Assembly (NCBI GenBank): GCA_031278605.1
Contig: JAITKB010000030.1
Span: forward strand, 1 to 49,235
Length of the DNA stretch: 49,235 nucleotides
Source: Tannerellaceae bacterium
GTDB lineage: Bacteria > Bacteroidota > Bacteroidia > Bacteroidales > Tannerellaceae
Reading direction: 5' to 3'
Shown: piece by piece, positions 9,159 through 19,202 of the stretch
Layout of the letters: each line of letters begins with the position of its first letter
Position numbering within the stretch: position 1 is the stretch's first letter
Position numbers and translations under genes: made by a program
The notes under the pieces: generated by a model
What the model saw: the letters and a program-made list of their open reading frames with translations, nothing else
Told to the model about the DNA's origin: nothing
Databases searched by the model: none

Positions 9159-9546
9159 CCAGAGGTATTCCCTTTCAAGGAAAGAACGTCTCCGTCTGAA
9201 ACGTCATACGGATTTACTTTTTGCGAAAGGGAAGTCTTTTGTGGCGTTTCCTCTGCGAGTTATTTATCTGCCAATAGAAGAACCTGCGCCCGCTTCCGCC
9301 CCCGTAGCGGTGATGGTGTGTGTACCCAAAAAGAAAATCAAAAGAGCCGTCGGGCGTAATTACATCAAGCGCCAGATGCGCGAAGCCTATCGCATGAACA
9401 AGCATGAGTTGATAGATGCCCTGGTGGAAACAAACAAAGCCCTGCTCCTGGCTTTTTTGTACGTAGACAAAGTGATCCATCCGAGTTCCGATATGGAAAA
9501 AGCCATGACGAAAGCCTTGAAAACACTCCGGAGTAAAGCATGGTAA
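9148..9546 (+). CDS. rnpA: Ribonuclease P protein component
   Basis: [25 protein letters not shown]-type N-terminus and [18 protein letters not shown] signature. Confidence 0.95.
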   Translation: MVNNQRYSLSRKERLRLKRHTDLLFAKGKSFVAFPLRVIYLPIEEPAPASAPVAVMVCVPKKKIKRAVGRNYIKRQMREAYRMNKHELIDALVETNKALLLAFLYVDKVIHPSSDMEKAMTKALKTLRSKAW

Positions 9547-9764
9547 AGCGCTTTTTCACAACCCTGCTCCTGTTGCCGGTTTATTTTTACAAATATTGTA
9601 TTTCCCCATTTACCCCGGCTTCGTGCAGATACATCCCCACCTGCTCCGAATATACGGTGCAAGCGCTGAAGAAGCACGGACCGCTGAAAGGTCTCCTGCT
9701 TGCCATCCGGCGAATCCTCCGCTGTCATCCCTGGGGAGGAAGCGGCTACGATCCCGTCCCCTGA
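9540..9764 (+). CDS. yidD: Membrane protein insertion efficiency factor YidD
   Basis: [58 protein letters not shown]. Confidence 0.97.
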   Translation: MVKRFFTTLLLLPVYFYKYCISPFTPASCRYIPTCSEYTVQALKKHGPLKGLLLAIRRILRCHPWGGSGYDPVP

Positions 9765-9803
9765 GTCTGGCGGAATAGGGGTGACGGAACAATAAATAAG
9801 TCG

Positions 9804-9811
9804 TACCTTTG
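9804..9811 (+). promoter_or_regulatory. -7 box upstream of tyrS
   Basis: TACCTTTG matches TAnnTTTG; ATG at 9856. Confidence 0.5.
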
Positions 9812-9855
9812 CGCTCCACCCAATAAATTTTAAAAAAAAACTAACAGGATATACG

Positions 9856-11148
9856 ATGAACTTTGTAGAAGAATTAAGATGGCGAGGCATGATTCACGAC
9901 CTGATGCCCGGAACGGAAGAGCAGTTGCAGAAAGAAATGACTTCGGCCTATGTGGGGATCGACCCAACAGCCGATTCGTTACACATCGGCCATTTGGTAA
10001 GTGTGATGATGCTGAAGCATTTCCAGCGTGCCGGCCATCGTCCGATAGCCCTCGTAGGAGGAGCAACCGGTATGATTGGCGACCCCTCGATGAAGTCGGC
10101 CGAACGCAACTTGCTGGACGAAGATACCCTGCGCCATAATCAGGAGAATATAAAGAAGCAGTTGGCTAAGTTTCTCGACTTTGATTCGGAAGCCCCGAAC
10201 GCAGCCAAATTGGTCAATAATTACGACTGGATGAAGAATTACCTGTTCCTCGACTTTATCCGCGACATCGGGAAACATCTCACCGTAAATTATATGATGG
10301 CAAAAGATTCCGTAAAGAAACGTCTGAGCAGCGAATCGAACGTAGGCATGTCGTTCACGGAATTTTCCTACCAGTTGCTGCAAGGCTACGACTTCCTTTA
10401 TTTATATCAGCACGAACGATGCCGCCTGCAAATGGGCGGGTCCGACCAGTGGGGGAATATCACCACCGGAACGGAACTGATTCGCAGGAAGGAAGGCGGC
10501 GAAGCCTTTGCCCTGGTGTGCCCCCTCATCACCAAAGCCGACGGGACGAAGTTCGGCAAAACCGAATCGGGCAACGTATGGCTCGACCGGCGTTATACGT
10601 CGCCTTATGCCTTTTATCAGTTCTGGCTGAATGTGAGCGACGAAGATGCCGCCAGGTATATCAAGATTTTTACCGCACTCGACAAAGAAGAAATTGCATC
10701 TATCGAACAAGAACAGGCTTCCGCACCCCATCTTCGCCCTTTGCAGAAACGGCTGGCGAAGGAAATTACCACCATGGTGCATTCGGCCGATGATTACGAA
10801 ACGGCCGTAGAAGCCTCGAATATACTGTTCGGCCATTCCACCTCCGAGACATTGAAGAAGTTGGATGAGGAAACCCTGTTGGCCGTTTTCAACGGGGTCC
10901 CCCGGTTTGAAATATCGAAAGAGGAATTGTCGGCCGGCATCAAAGCGTTGGATCTGTTTACCGAAAAAGCGCCTGTTTTTCCCTCCAAAGGCGAGATGCG
11001 CAAGCTCGTGCAGAGCGGCGGGGTAAGCGTGAACAAAGAACGCTTGTTGGATGCGGAAACCATCATCCATACCGCATCCCTGATAAATCATACGTATTTG
11101 CTGGCGCAGAAAGGCCGGAAGAACTATTTCCTACTCATCGCCAAGTAA
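9856..11148 (+). CDS. tyrS: Tyrosyl-tRNA synthetase
   Basis: [15 protein letters not shown] (HIGH), [23 protein letters not shown] (KMSKS-like), C-terminal S4 domain. Confidence 0.98.
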   Translation: MNFVEELRWRGMIHDLMPGTEEQLQKEMTSAYVGIDPTADSLHIGHLVSVMMLKHFQRAGHRPIALVGGATGMIGDPSMKSAERNLLDEDTLRHNQENIKKQLAKFLDFDSEAPNAAKLVNNYDWMKNYLFLDFIRDIGKHLTVNYMMAKDSVKKRLSSESNVGMSFTEFSYQLLQGYDFLYLYQHERCRLQMGGSDQWGNITTGTELIRRKEGGEAFALVCPLITKADGTKFGKTESGNVWLDRRYTSPYAFYQFWLNVSDEDAARYIKIFTALDKEEIASIEQEQASAPHLRPLQKRLAKEITTMVHSADDYETAVEASNILFGHSTSETLKKLDEETLLAVFNGVPRFEISKEELSAGIKALDLFTEKAPVFPSKGEMRKLVQSGGVSVNKERLLDAETIIHTASLINHTYLLAQKGRKNYFLLIAK

Positions 11149-11169
11149 GCAACCTCACCCCACCAGATG

Positions 11170-11206
11170 AAAGCCGGAGGAATTCATTTCCCCGGCTTTA
11201 ATTTTC
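11170..11206 (+). terminator. Probable terminator between tyrS and the convergent kinase gene
   Basis: AAAGCCGG (11170-11177) / CCGGCTTT (11192-11199) followed by AATTTT. Confidence 0.6.
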
Positions 11207-11813
11207 GTTCGATAAAGTTTTTCATGAAGCAGACCGTTTCGTCGATACCCAAGAGCGAGGCGTCGATAGAAAAATTGTACGAGGAAGACATCCCCCAGGT
11301 CTTGTTTGTGTAATAGTCGTAATAGGCAGCCCGCGATTTGTCGGTTTTAAGGATCAACTCCTTCGACTGTTCGACAGGGCGTTGCAACCTTTCCGCAATA
11401 CGCCGGACGCGATTCGGGAGTTTGTCGTGAATAAAGAAACTGATACACGCCGGATGGTCTCTTAAAATATAATCGGCGCAACGTCCTACAATGACGCAAG
11501 ATTCCGTTTCCGCCAGTTTGCGAATCACGTCGCTTTGTATTTTGAACAATCCCTCGTTGGAAAGGATGTCGGCAGAAGGCATACAAACTCCTCCGAGGTA
11601 AGGCATCCCCAGGGAAAAGGTGTGGGAAAATCCGGCGGAAGCTCTTTCGTCGGCTTGTTCGAAGACCTCCGGGCAGAGGCCGCTTTCCCGGGCGGCGAGG
11701 GTAATCAGTTCCTTGTCGTAGAAGGAAATATTCAGCGCCTTGGCCAGTTTCATCCCTATGATACGTCCGCCGCTGCCAAACTGCCGGCCAATGGTTAGAA
11801 TCGTATGGTCCAT
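11184..11813 (-). CDS. Cytidylate kinase-like family protein
   Basis: TILTIGRQFGSGGRIIGMKLAKALNISFYDKELITLAARESG and CVIVGRCADYILRDHP. Confidence 0.9.
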   Translation of the reverse strand: MDHTILTIGRQFGSGGRIIGMKLAKALNISFYDKELITLAARESGLCPEVFEQADERASAGFSHTFSLGMPYLGGVCMPSADILSNEGLFKIQSDVIRKLAETESCVIVGRCADYILRDHPACISFFIHDKLPNRVRRIAERLQRPVEQSKELILKTDKSRAAYYDYYTNKTWGMSSSYNFSIDASLLGIDETVCFMKNFIERKLKPGK

Positions 11814-11827
11814 ATCTGTTTTCTGCT

Positions 11828-12580
11828 TTAAAAGTTCTTTTTACGCAACTGAAAATCTTTGCCCAGGTATTTTTCGCGCACGATTTTGTTTTCCGCCAAT
11901 TCCTCCGCTGTGCCCTGAAACAAGACTTTTCCTTCAAACAACAAGTAGGCGCGGTCGGTGATACTCAGGGTTTCGTACACGTTATGGTCGGTAATCAGGA
12001 TACCGATGTTTTTATGTTTCAACTGCGCCACGATGCTCTGAATATCTTGCACGGCGATCGGGTCGACGCCGGCAAAGGGTTCGTCCAGCATGATGAATTT
12101 CGGATTTATAGCCAGACACCGGGCGATTTCCGCACGTCGGCGTTCTCCTCCCGAAAGCTGGTCGCCCAGGTTTTTCCGGACTTTGGTAAGCCCAAATTCG
12201 GCAATCAGGCTGTTTAGTTTTTCTTTTTGTTCGGCTTCCGAGGTGTTTGTCATTTCGAGTACGGCGCGGATATTGTCGTCTACGGTCATTTTCCGGAACA
12301 CCGATGCTTCTTGTGCCAGATAGCCGATGCCGCTACGCGCCCGTTTGTAGACGGGAAACTTCGTGATATCCGTATCGTCCAGAAATATTTTCCCTTGGTT
12401 GGGTGTTACAAGTCCTACCGTCATGTAGAACGTCGTGGTTTTCCCTGCTCCGTTTGGTCCGAGCAGTCCTACAATCTCTCCCTGCTTCACCTGGATGGAA
12501 ACATGGTTAACCACCGTTCTTGTTCTGTATTTCTTCACCAGATCCTCCGTGCGGAGCACCATCTGCTGTTCGTTTGCCAT
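11828..12580 (-). CDS. lptB: LPS export ABC transporter ATP-binding protein
   Basis: [20 protein letters not shown] Walker [19 protein letters not shown] signature, [16 protein letters not shown]; start reassigned to MANEQQ at 12580. Confidence 0.95.
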   Translation of the reverse strand: MANEQQMVLRTEDLVKKYRTRTVVNHVSIQVKQGEIVGLLGPNGAGKTTTFYMTVGLVTPNQGKIFLDDTDITKFPVYKRARSGIGYLAQEASVFRKMTVDDNIRAVLEMTNTSEAEQKEKLNSLIAEFGLTKVRKNLGDQLSGGERRRAEIARCLAINPKFIMLDEPFAGVDPIAVQDIQSIVAQLKHKNIGILITDHNVYETLSITDRAYLLFEGKVLFQGTAEELAENKIVREKYLGKDFQLRKKNF

Positions 12581-12807
12581 ATTTAAAGATTTGATGCAAA
12601 GAAACGTAATTATTTGTTTCCTGCCAATATTGCGTTTAGGTTTATAATCCAATGGCGAAGGCGCAAAAAATACAACTGCAACATCCAAAGAAGAATCAAT
12701 CACCGAAGGCGCCTCCGCCTCCCAATGGTGAAAAATTCCTAACGCTCCCTCATAAAATAAACTATCTTTCACAAAAAAAAGCTCTCCTTACCGGGGCATA
12801 AATCTCC

Positions 12808-12895
12808 CGGTAGTGAGAAATAAATTTTTCACTACTGAGAAATTATTTTTTCAGTAGTGAGAAAAAAATTTTTCACTACTGAGAAATTTCTTCTC
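12808..12895. repeat. Four-unit 22-bp phased array with alternating CAGTAGTG/CACTACTG half-sites
   Basis: CGGTAGTG 12808, CACTACTG 12830, CAGTAGTG 12852, CACTACTG 12874: exact 22-bp spacing, each followed by AGAAA and an A/T-rich tract. Confidence 0.85.
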
Positions 12896-12999
12896 GAATC
12901 AGAGGGATTTATCGCTGATAACTAAGCGATTGCATCTTCAGCCTCGAAATGTGAAAATTGATTAATATGAAGGATGATTCCCTGGGTAGATTCGGCGTC

Positions 13000-13374
13000 T
13001 TACCACCTGCCCTGCATCGGGGCGTGGAAGGCGTCTTCGATGTGTTCTATTGTGTATCCGTTTTCACGTTTTATCAAGGTAATGATATCGAAACGAACGG
13101 GAATGTCCAACCTGAAACGGCGGATATATACGTCGGCAGCCGTAACGATGCGTCTTATTTTTTCCCGGTCGACGGATTCTTCGGGCAGGAGAAGATGATT
13201 TTTCGAACGGGTCTTAACCTCTACAACCACCAGTTCGTCGTCTTTGGTGGCGATGATGTCTATCTCGTAATGCTGCCAATGCCAATTGGCATGTAAGATG
13301 GTATATTCTTGCTTCAATAAATAGTTGCGGGCTTCTTCCTCTCCTTCCTTGCCGGTAAAATTCTGCTCTGCCAT
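13000..13374 (-). CDS. YraN/UPF0102 family endonuclease-like protein
   Basis: GKEGEEEARNYLLKQEYTILHANWHWQHYEIDIIATKDDELVVVEVKTRS. Confidence 0.92.
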   Translation of the reverse strand: MAEQNFTGKEGEEEARNYLLKQEYTILHANWHWQHYEIDIIATKDDELVVVEVKTRSKNHLLLPEESVDREKIRRIVTAADVYIRRFRLDIPVRFDIITLIKRENGYTIEHIEDAFHAPMQGRW

Positions 13375-13405
13375 AGTATATTATGTATGTGCCCGCAAAT
13401 ATATG

Positions 13406-13413
13406 TATATTTG
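13406..13413 (+). promoter_or_regulatory. -7 box upstream of small ORF 13419
   Basis: TATATTTG; start ATG at 13419. Confidence 0.45.
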
Positions 13414-13418
13414 CACTT

Positions 13419-13631
13419 ATGAAAAAAGTCGATAGGATAAAACAGTTGCGTATACACAATATCACATTCCGACTGACCGGGAGCGAACGCAACATGGTGG
13501 AAGGTTACATACGCAAATACAAGATAACCAATAAGTCGCGCTGGTATCGGGAAACGATTCTTTTCCATATACTGAAAACGCTGGAAGACGATTACCCTAC
13601 TCTTTTCAATGAAAATGAAATGAGAAGATGA
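13419..13631 (+). CDS. Small conserved-looking protein, possible ribbon-helix-helix fold
   Basis: MKKVDRIKQLRIHNITFRLTGSERNMVEGYIRKYKITNKSRWYRETILFHILKTLEDDYPTLFNENEMRR; beta strand then two amphipathic helices; upstream -7 box. Confidence 0.5.
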   Translation: MKKVDRIKQLRIHNITFRLTGSERNMVEGYIRKYKITNKSRWYRETILFHILKTLEDDYPTLFNENEMRR

Positions 13632-13640
13632 AATGAGAAG

Positions 13641-14081
13641 ATGACCCCCTTTGACGATACTTATTTCATGAAACAGGCCCTGGCGGAAGCCTCCCTCGCC
13701 GCCGGCAACAACGAGGTCCCCGTGGGGGCGGTGATCGTATGCCGCAACCGCATCATTGCCCGCGCCCACAACCAAACGGAACTCCTGAAAGACCCTACGG
13801 CCCACGCCGAAATATTAGCCATAACTTCCGCCTCCCATACCCTGGGGAGCAAATTCCTTACCGATTGTGCACTGTACGTTACGCTGGAACCTTGCCTCAT
13901 GTGTGCCGGAGCCATCGCCTGGAGCCGGCTGAACCTCCTTGTCTATGGAGCGCCCGACGGGAAAAGGGGTTTCCTTCGCTATGCCCCGCTTGCACTACAC
14001 CCCAAAACCATTGTGAAAAGCGGTGTGATGGAAAAAGAATGTATGGATAGAATGACCGACTTTTTTCGCAAACTCCGATAA
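13641..14081 (+). CDS. tadA: tRNA-specific adenosine deaminase
   Basis: DPTAHAEILAI (HAE) and TLEPCLMCAGAI (PCxxC) with KRGF downstream. Confidence 0.95.
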   Translation: MTPFDDTYFMKQALAEASLAAGNNEVPVGAVIVCRNRIIARAHNQTELLKDPTAHAEILAITSASHTLGSKFLTDCALYVTLEPCLMCAGAIAWSRLNLLVYGAPDGKRGFLRYAPLALHPKTIVKSGVMEKECMDRMTDFFRKLR

Positions 14082-14090
14082 ACAAAGCGG

Positions 14091-14342
14091 CTACTTTACC
14101 TCTTCGTAGTCGATGTATTCGCCTTCGTCTTTCTTGAAGATCTTCTTCCGCGATTGCGCGGAGGCCGAGGTGGCTTCGCCGGATTTTTTTTTGCTTCCGC
14201 CGGTGCGACGTTGCTGTTTTGTGCTTCGGGCACCCGGAGGAGGGCCGAAAAGGATGTTGCGAATACTGCGTATAACGGAAAAGCCGGCTAAAAGTCCCAA
14301 CAGGATGACAAAAAAGAATATAAAGAATATGAACTTAAACAT
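14091..14342 (-). CDS. DUF4834 family protein
   Basis: Single N-terminal TM MFKFIFFIFFFVILLGLLAGFSVIRSIRNILFG then charged tail ending EGEYIDYEEVK. Confidence 0.7.
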   Translation of the reverse strand: MFKFIFFIFFFVILLGLLAGFSVIRSIRNILFGPPPGARSTKQQRRTGGSKKKSGEATSASAQSRKKIFKKDEGEYIDYEEVK

Positions 14343-14348
14343 GGTAAT

Positions 14349-15047
14349 TTACTTTTTTAGAGTTAGTACAGACAATAATACATAGAGCAAGACGGCTACG
14401 GCTATCCCCCGGAAATGGAAAAAGAACACAAGGCCAATGCTGCAAACCGCCAGCATATAGCGCATTTCGTTGCCTTTCCAAGCGATGGATTTTACTTTCA
14501 ACGAAAACATGGGTATCTCCGAAATCAACAGCAAAGACGTACAGGGCACCGACAGGAGAAGGACGGGAAACAAAACCTCATTTGCGCACACAAGGGGTTG
14601 CAAGGCGTAAGAGACGGAGGCCCAAAACAAGGCATGGGCCGGAGTGGGCAAGCCGATGAAAGACGCAGACTGACGAACGTCTATATTGAACTTCGCCAGG
14701 CGCAATGCCGAAAAAACAGGGATGATAAATGCCCAAAAGGGGACGTACCTCTGCACCGCCTCCCAGGACAAGGCATACGAGGCATCGCCAAGCAGGTCAA
14801 AGACCATCATTCCGGGCGCTACACCGAAACTTACCATATCGGAAAGCGAATCCAATTCTTTCCCCGTAGCCGAATAGGCCTGCAGCCAACGGGCGGAAAG
14901 TCCATCCAGGAAATCTAATATCGCCGCGGCGAGGATGGCCCACAGCGCCGCAAGGAATCGCCCCTCGATGGCCATAAGGCAAGCTATACAGCCGGCAACC
15001 AATGCCAGGCAGGTAATAAGATTGGGGATATGTTTGCGGATATTCAT
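14349..15047 (-). CDS. pssA: CDP-diacylglycerol--serine O-phosphatidyltransferase
   Basis: AILDFLDGLSARWLQAYSATGKELDSLSDMVSFGVAPGMM CDP-alcohol phosphotransferase motif; start reassigned to MNIRKHIPN at 15047. Confidence 0.92.
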   Translation of the reverse strand: MNIRKHIPNLITCLALVAGCIACLMAIEGRFLAALWAILAAAILDFLDGLSARWLQAYSATGKELDSLSDMVSFGVAPGMMVFDLLGDASYALSWEAVQRYVPFWAFIIPVFSALRLAKFNIDVRQSASFIGLPTPAHALFWASVSYALQPLVCANEVLFPVLLLSVPCTSLLLISEIPMFSLKVKSIAWKGNEMRYMLAVCSIGLVFFFHFRGIAVAVLLYVLLSVLTLKK

Positions 15048-15073
15048 GCCGGAAAAAAAGGGGGGGGCGGGAC

Positions 15074-15757
15074 TTAAAGGGGTTTCATCAAGCGGGCGAT
15101 GGGCGTTTGGTTTCCCATCACTTTCTGATCCATCTCCACCAGGATTTCGCTCTCCAGGGGGATATAAACATCGACGCGGGAGCCGAATTTGATAAAACCC
15201 ATTTGTTCGTCTACATGGCATCGTTCGCCTTCCCTGGCATAGGTTACGATCCGCCGGGCGATGGCGCCGGCTATCTGGCGGGTCAATACCTCACAGCCGC
15301 TTCCGGTGGTGATAACGATGGTGGAGCGTTCGTTCTCTATACTGCTTTTGGGCAGATAGGCTGCCATGAAACGGCCTTTCCGGTGGGATACATGCCGCAC
15401 CGTGCCGTTGACCGGGAACCAGTTGGCGTGTACGTCAAAAACCGACATGAAGATAGACACCTGTATACATTTCCGGTGAAGGATCTCGTTTTCCTTCACT
15501 TCCTCTATGGCAACGATTGTACCGTCGGCGGGCGCAATGACCAGCCCCTCCGAATCGAACGGGAAACGGCGGAACGGGCTACGGAAGAAATTCAGGATGA
15601 GCAGGAAGAAAACGGAGGAGGCCAATAAAATGGAGTAAAACAACGAACTCTCTCCTTTTAGGTGATACAACACGAGATTTAAAAGAAACAAACAGGAAAA
15701 CAGCATCAATAACAGCCCTGTCCCTTCTTTATGTACTTTTATTTTTCTGATTGCCAT
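15074..15757 (-). CDS. psd: Phosphatidylserine decarboxylase
   Basis: APADGTIV, MSVFDVHANWFPVNG, LTRQIAGAIARRIV and MGFIKFGSRVDVYIP. Confidence 0.93.
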   Translation of the reverse strand: MAIRKIKVHKEGTGLLLMLFSCLFLLNLVLYHLKGESSLFYSILLASSVFFLLILNFFRSPFRRFPFDSEGLVIAPADGTIVAIEEVKENEILHRKCIQVSIFMSVFDVHANWFPVNGTVRHVSHRKGRFMAAYLPKSSIENERSTIVITTGSGCEVLTRQIAGAIARRIVTYAREGERCHVDEQMGFIKFGSRVDVYIPLESEILVEMDQKVMGNQTPIARLMKPL

Positions 15758-15870
15758 GTCTTATTTTTATGCTTTGCAAAAATATCTATTTTTTCCGAAT
15801 ATACCGTACAGCCTTGCGACTTGCAAGCTCAAATGCCTGAAGCGTTGCACAATCATTCGTTTTTATCCCC

Positions 15871-15878
15871 TATATTTG
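15871..15878 (+). promoter_or_regulatory. -7 box upstream of pfkA
   Basis: TATATTTG 22 bp upstream of ATG at 15900. Confidence 0.5.
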
Positions 15879-15899
15879 TTTTACAATAAGTACGATACA

Positions 15900-16913
15900 A
15901 TGAAAATAGGTATTCTTTCCTCGGGAGGCGACTGTCCCGGCATCAACGCCACGATTCGTGGTGTTGGCAAAACAGCCATCATGCATTATCAGATGGAAGT
16001 TATTGGCATCCATAACGGTTTTTCGGGAATTCTTCAGAAAGATTTCCGGGTACTCGACGAACGGAGCCTGTCGGGAATCCTCAACCTGGGGGGGACCATC
16101 CTGGGCACTTCCCGCGAGAAATCTTTCCGCAAATTAATCATCCCCGACGACACACACTCTGCTTTTATCCGGCAGGCATACGCTGAGTTGGGGCTGGACT
16201 GCATCGTATGCATCGGGGGCAACGGAACGCAGAAGACTTCGGCTTTGCTGTCGGAAATCGGATTAAACGTCATCGGCATACCCAAAACCATCGACAACGA
16301 TGTGTGGGGAACGGATATTACATTCGGATTCGACACCGCCGTCAATATCGCCACGGAAGCCATTGACCGGCTGCACTCCACGGCCAATGCCCACAAGCGC
16401 GTCATGGTGGTGGAGGTCATGGGCCATCATGCCGGATGGATCGCCCTGTATGCCGGCATGGCGGGAGGAGCCGATGTGATTTTGCTCCCTGAGCTGGGTT
16501 TTAGCGACGAGAAGATCTACCAAACCCTCATCGACCGGGCACAGCAGGGGAAACCCTACTCCATCGTCGTAGTGGCCGAAGGGGTGCAAACCAAAGAAGG
16601 CGAACATCATCCGGCAAACCACATTGCACGGAAAATAGCCAAAGCCACCGGCATAGAGACACGCGAAACCGTTCTGGGATATATCCAGCGGGGCGGCAAT
16701 CCATCCCCCTTCGACCGCAACCTGGCCACGCGCTTGGGCGGACATGCCGTTGAACGGATTGCACAACGAAACTTCGGATGCATGGTCTGTATCCGGGGGG
16801 ACCGCGTAGACGCCCTGCCTCTGGCCGACATAGCCGGCAAATTAAAATTAGTGCCACCCACCCACGACCTGATCATACAGGGCGAACGCATGGGCATTTC
16901 CTTTGGCAACTAA
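15900..16913 (+). CDS. pfkA: ATP-dependent 6-phosphofructokinase
   Basis: MKIGILSSGGDCPGINATIRG; GIPKTIDNDVWGTDITFGFDTA; VMVVEVMGHHAGWIAL; GYIQRGGNPSPFDR. Confidence 0.95.
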   Translation: MKIGILSSGGDCPGINATIRGVGKTAIMHYQMEVIGIHNGFSGILQKDFRVLDERSLSGILNLGGTILGTSREKSFRKLIIPDDTHSAFIRQAYAELGLDCIVCIGGNGTQKTSALLSEIGLNVIGIPKTIDNDVWGTDITFGFDTAVNIATEAIDRLHSTANAHKRVMVVEVMGHHAGWIALYAGMAGGADVILLPELGFSDEKIYQTLIDRAQQGKPYSIVVVAEGVQTKEGEHHPANHIARKIAKATGIETRETVLGYIQRGGNPSPFDRNLATRLGGHAVERIAQRNFGCMVCIRGDRVDALPLADIAGKLKLVPPTHDLIIQGERMGISFGN

Positions 16914-17812
16914 GAAAGATAGAGGGACAAAAGACCCAGCGCGAGGGAGATAAGGAGAGAGATAAAACTCACTGTGAGGGAGATTAGTCCGACGCGTTGG
17001 GCGGTGGTGGCCAAACGGTTATTCTGCGAAGCATCCGCATAAGAGACCCGGTCGCGGACATCCATTTCAATCAGTTTTATTTTACGGAAACGCTGTTCGG
17101 TATTTAATATCAGGCGATGAAACTTATCCTGGTCTGCCGAATGAAGATACTTGGAGCCAACGAGTGTTCTGTAATAAATATGCGCTCCTTTTATCCTGTA
17201 AAAAACCCTGTCCCAGATAGGCCTGTAATACATTAGCGTTTCAAATTGAACCTTATCGAACAATCTTTTCTTCACATGGTCGAGGAGGTCTTTCGCATAG
17301 TCATGATAGTGATTGAATTTGTTCTCGTAGCAGGTCAGGTAATAGATCAGCGCTTCGTTATTGTTGGTTTGAATATCCTCGCACTTTTTCATATAGGGGG
17401 GTAGGATCGAATCGTTGTGCTTGTCGTGAAATTCGTGCACATGATAGAAGTCTTTTGAGAAATGGTAGATCGCACTCCATAATGCCTCGCCATCCTTTTC
17501 CGTAAGCGACAGCGACTCTAAAAGTTTTTCGTCGTACGCATACAATACAAGTCCATTCCGGCTTGCTTTTTTCTGGATCAATGTAAATTCTACGAGTGGA
17601 TTGTTCGACGGATCGTTTTTGATGGAAACTTTTATGTTTTCTCGCGGGACGTTGTGTTCATTTATTTCTTTTGACTCGATATTCTCGAGCACCATCCGGT
17701 ACTCGGTATGTGGTTTATCCGATAATCGCTTTGTGAGGGTCCGGGGGATATCTTTTCTTATCTTTATCTCCCCGTGATAGGTTCTGGGATACCAGAATAC
17801 ACAGTTAGCCAT
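16910..17812 (-). CDS. Uncharacterised protein with C-terminal transmembrane anchor
   Basis: From MANCVFWYPRTYHGEIKIRK (17812) to LISLTVSFISLLISLALGLLSLYLS; a longer ORF extends to 18007 but overlaps the upstream ORF out of frame. Confidence 0.6.
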   Translation of the reverse strand: MANCVFWYPRTYHGEIKIRKDIPRTLTKRLSDKPHTEYRMVLENIESKEINEHNVPRENIKVSIKNDPSNNPLVEFTLIQKKASRNGLVLYAYDEKLLESLSLTEKDGEALWSAIYHFSKDFYHVHEFHDKHNDSILPPYMKKCEDIQTNNNEALIYYLTCYENKFNHYHDYAKDLLDHVKKRLFDKVQFETLMYYRPIWDRVFYRIKGAHIYYRTLVGSKYLHSADQDKFHRLILNTEQRFRKIKLIEMDVRDRVSYADASQNNRLATTAQRVGLISLTVSFISLLISLALGLLSLYLS

Positions 17813-18110
17813 TCGCTCGGGATTCAAAGATACGATAGCGTATTCCTTTAGACCGGGAAGGCGCGTTGTCGTAAAGTTTGACTTCCCTGTCGGCGGTTGG
17901 GGTTTTTTTCCATGTTCCGCAGAAACGTTCCGTTTCTTTGGCAGACAGTCCGCACTCGAGGCAGCCCACCGACTTGAGACGTTCAAACATCTCTTCACCG
18001 ATTTCATCGATCAACTCGTCTATATAGCCCCAGCCTTGCCGGCATATATACTTTAGGGCATCTTCCTGGGTATGCAATTTCCCCGGGGTGTATAAATTTC
18101 CTTTTGACAT
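17805..18110 (-). CDS. Uncharacterised small protein, 101 aa, overlapping the downstream gene start by 8 bp
   Basis: MSKGNLYTPGKLHTQEDALKYICRQGWGYIDELIDEIGEEMFERLKSVGCLECGLSAKETERFCGTWK...; CxxC; stop at 17805-17807 overlaps the ATG at 17812. Confidence 0.55.
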   Translation of the reverse strand: MSKGNLYTPGKLHTQEDALKYICRQGWGYIDELIDEIGEEMFERLKSVGCLECGLSAKETERFCGTWKKTPTADREVKLYDNAPSRSKGIRYRIFESRANG

Positions 18111-18255
18111 TCGATTATTTGTTTCTTAATGATTTATGACAGAGCACAAAGATATAAAAAAACAAAACGATTGCCGAAAAAAACATCAAACCTGCTGCAC
18201 AACATACGGCAAAGGCGGCAGCGTTGTCCTGTCCATCTTTATTCTGTCTTTATTT

Positions 18256-18263
18256 TATCTTTG
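18256..18263 (+). promoter_or_regulatory. -7 box upstream of DUF2156-like gene
   Basis: TATCTTTG 21 bp upstream of ATG 18285. Confidence 0.5.
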
Positions 18264-18284
18264 CATCAACTAAGCAAATCGTAT

Positions 18285-19202
18285 ATGTCTATTGTTTTTA
18301 AGGCCATTGAAATAACCGACCGGGAAGTGATCACTTCCTTCACCCTGCCAAGCCCCTTCAGGAATTGCGACTTTTCCTTTGCCAACATGTGTAGTTGGCG
18401 TTTTCTTTACCGGAGCGAATACGCCCTTGCCTGCGGATTCCTTTTCATCCGTTTCCGCCTGGACGGTCCTCTTTCTTCTCCCGCTTATATGTTTCCCCTG
18501 GGCGGGGGGGATCTTTCGGAGGCGATTCGCCTGATGGAAACAGACGCCCTGGAGCAAGGGGGATACCCGCTGCAAATCCTGGGCGTTACCCAACCGGGGA
18601 AAGAAAAGCTGGAAAACCGTTTCCCTCATGCCTTTCAATTTATTCCTTCGCGGGATTACGCCGACTATCTTTACCTGCGCGAGGATCTGATCGCCCTTTC
18701 CGGGAAGAAATACCAGGCCAAACGCAACCACATCAACCACTTCAACAAGCTTTACGCCTATAGCTACCTTCCCCTCACCCCCGAACTGGTTGCCGAATGC
18801 CTCCGCCTGGAATATAAATGGTATCAGGCCAATCACACGCTGCAGGACGCCGAGGAGCTAAGCAACGAACGCCGTTCGCTCACCTTCGCTCTCCGTCATG
18901 CCGGGGAATTGGGCCTGACCGGTGGCGCCATCTGTGTTGACCGGCAAATCATCGCCTTTGCCTTCGGCGCCCCGGTGAACCACGATACGTTTGCCGTGCA
19001 CGCCGAGAAGGCCGACGTACGTTATCCGGGTATTTACAGTGTGATGAACCGCGAATTTGCCGCCCGCCTGCCTGCCCGCTACCTTTATATAAACAGGGAG
19101 GAAGACCTGGGCATAGCCGGATTGCGACAAGCTAAGCAATCCTGGCGTCCGGTCTTCCTCCTGGATAAGTTCCTGGCGATGAAGATTCGCCCTTGCCCTT
19201 AG
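18285..19202 (+). CDS. DUF2156 / phosphatidylglycerol lysyltransferase-like GNAT protein
   Basis: CDFSFANMCSWRFLYRSEYA...; KYQAKRNHINHFNKLYAYSYLPLTPELVAECLRLEYKWY; YLYINREEDLGIAGLRQAKQSWRPVFLLDKF. Confidence 0.85.
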   Translation: MSIVFKAIEITDREVITSFTLPSPFRNCDFSFANMCSWRFLYRSEYALACGFLFIRFRLDGPLSSPAYMFPLGGGDLSEAIRLMETDALEQGGYPLQILGVTQPGKEKLENRFPHAFQFIPSRDYADYLYLREDLIALSGKKYQAKRNHINHFNKLYAYSYLPLTPELVAECLRLEYKWYQANHTLQDAEELSNERRSLTFALRHAGELGLTGGAICVDRQIIAFAFGAPVNHDTFAVHAEKADVRYPGIYSVMNREFAARLPARYLYINREEDLGIAGLRQAKQSWRPVFLLDKFLAMKIRPCP

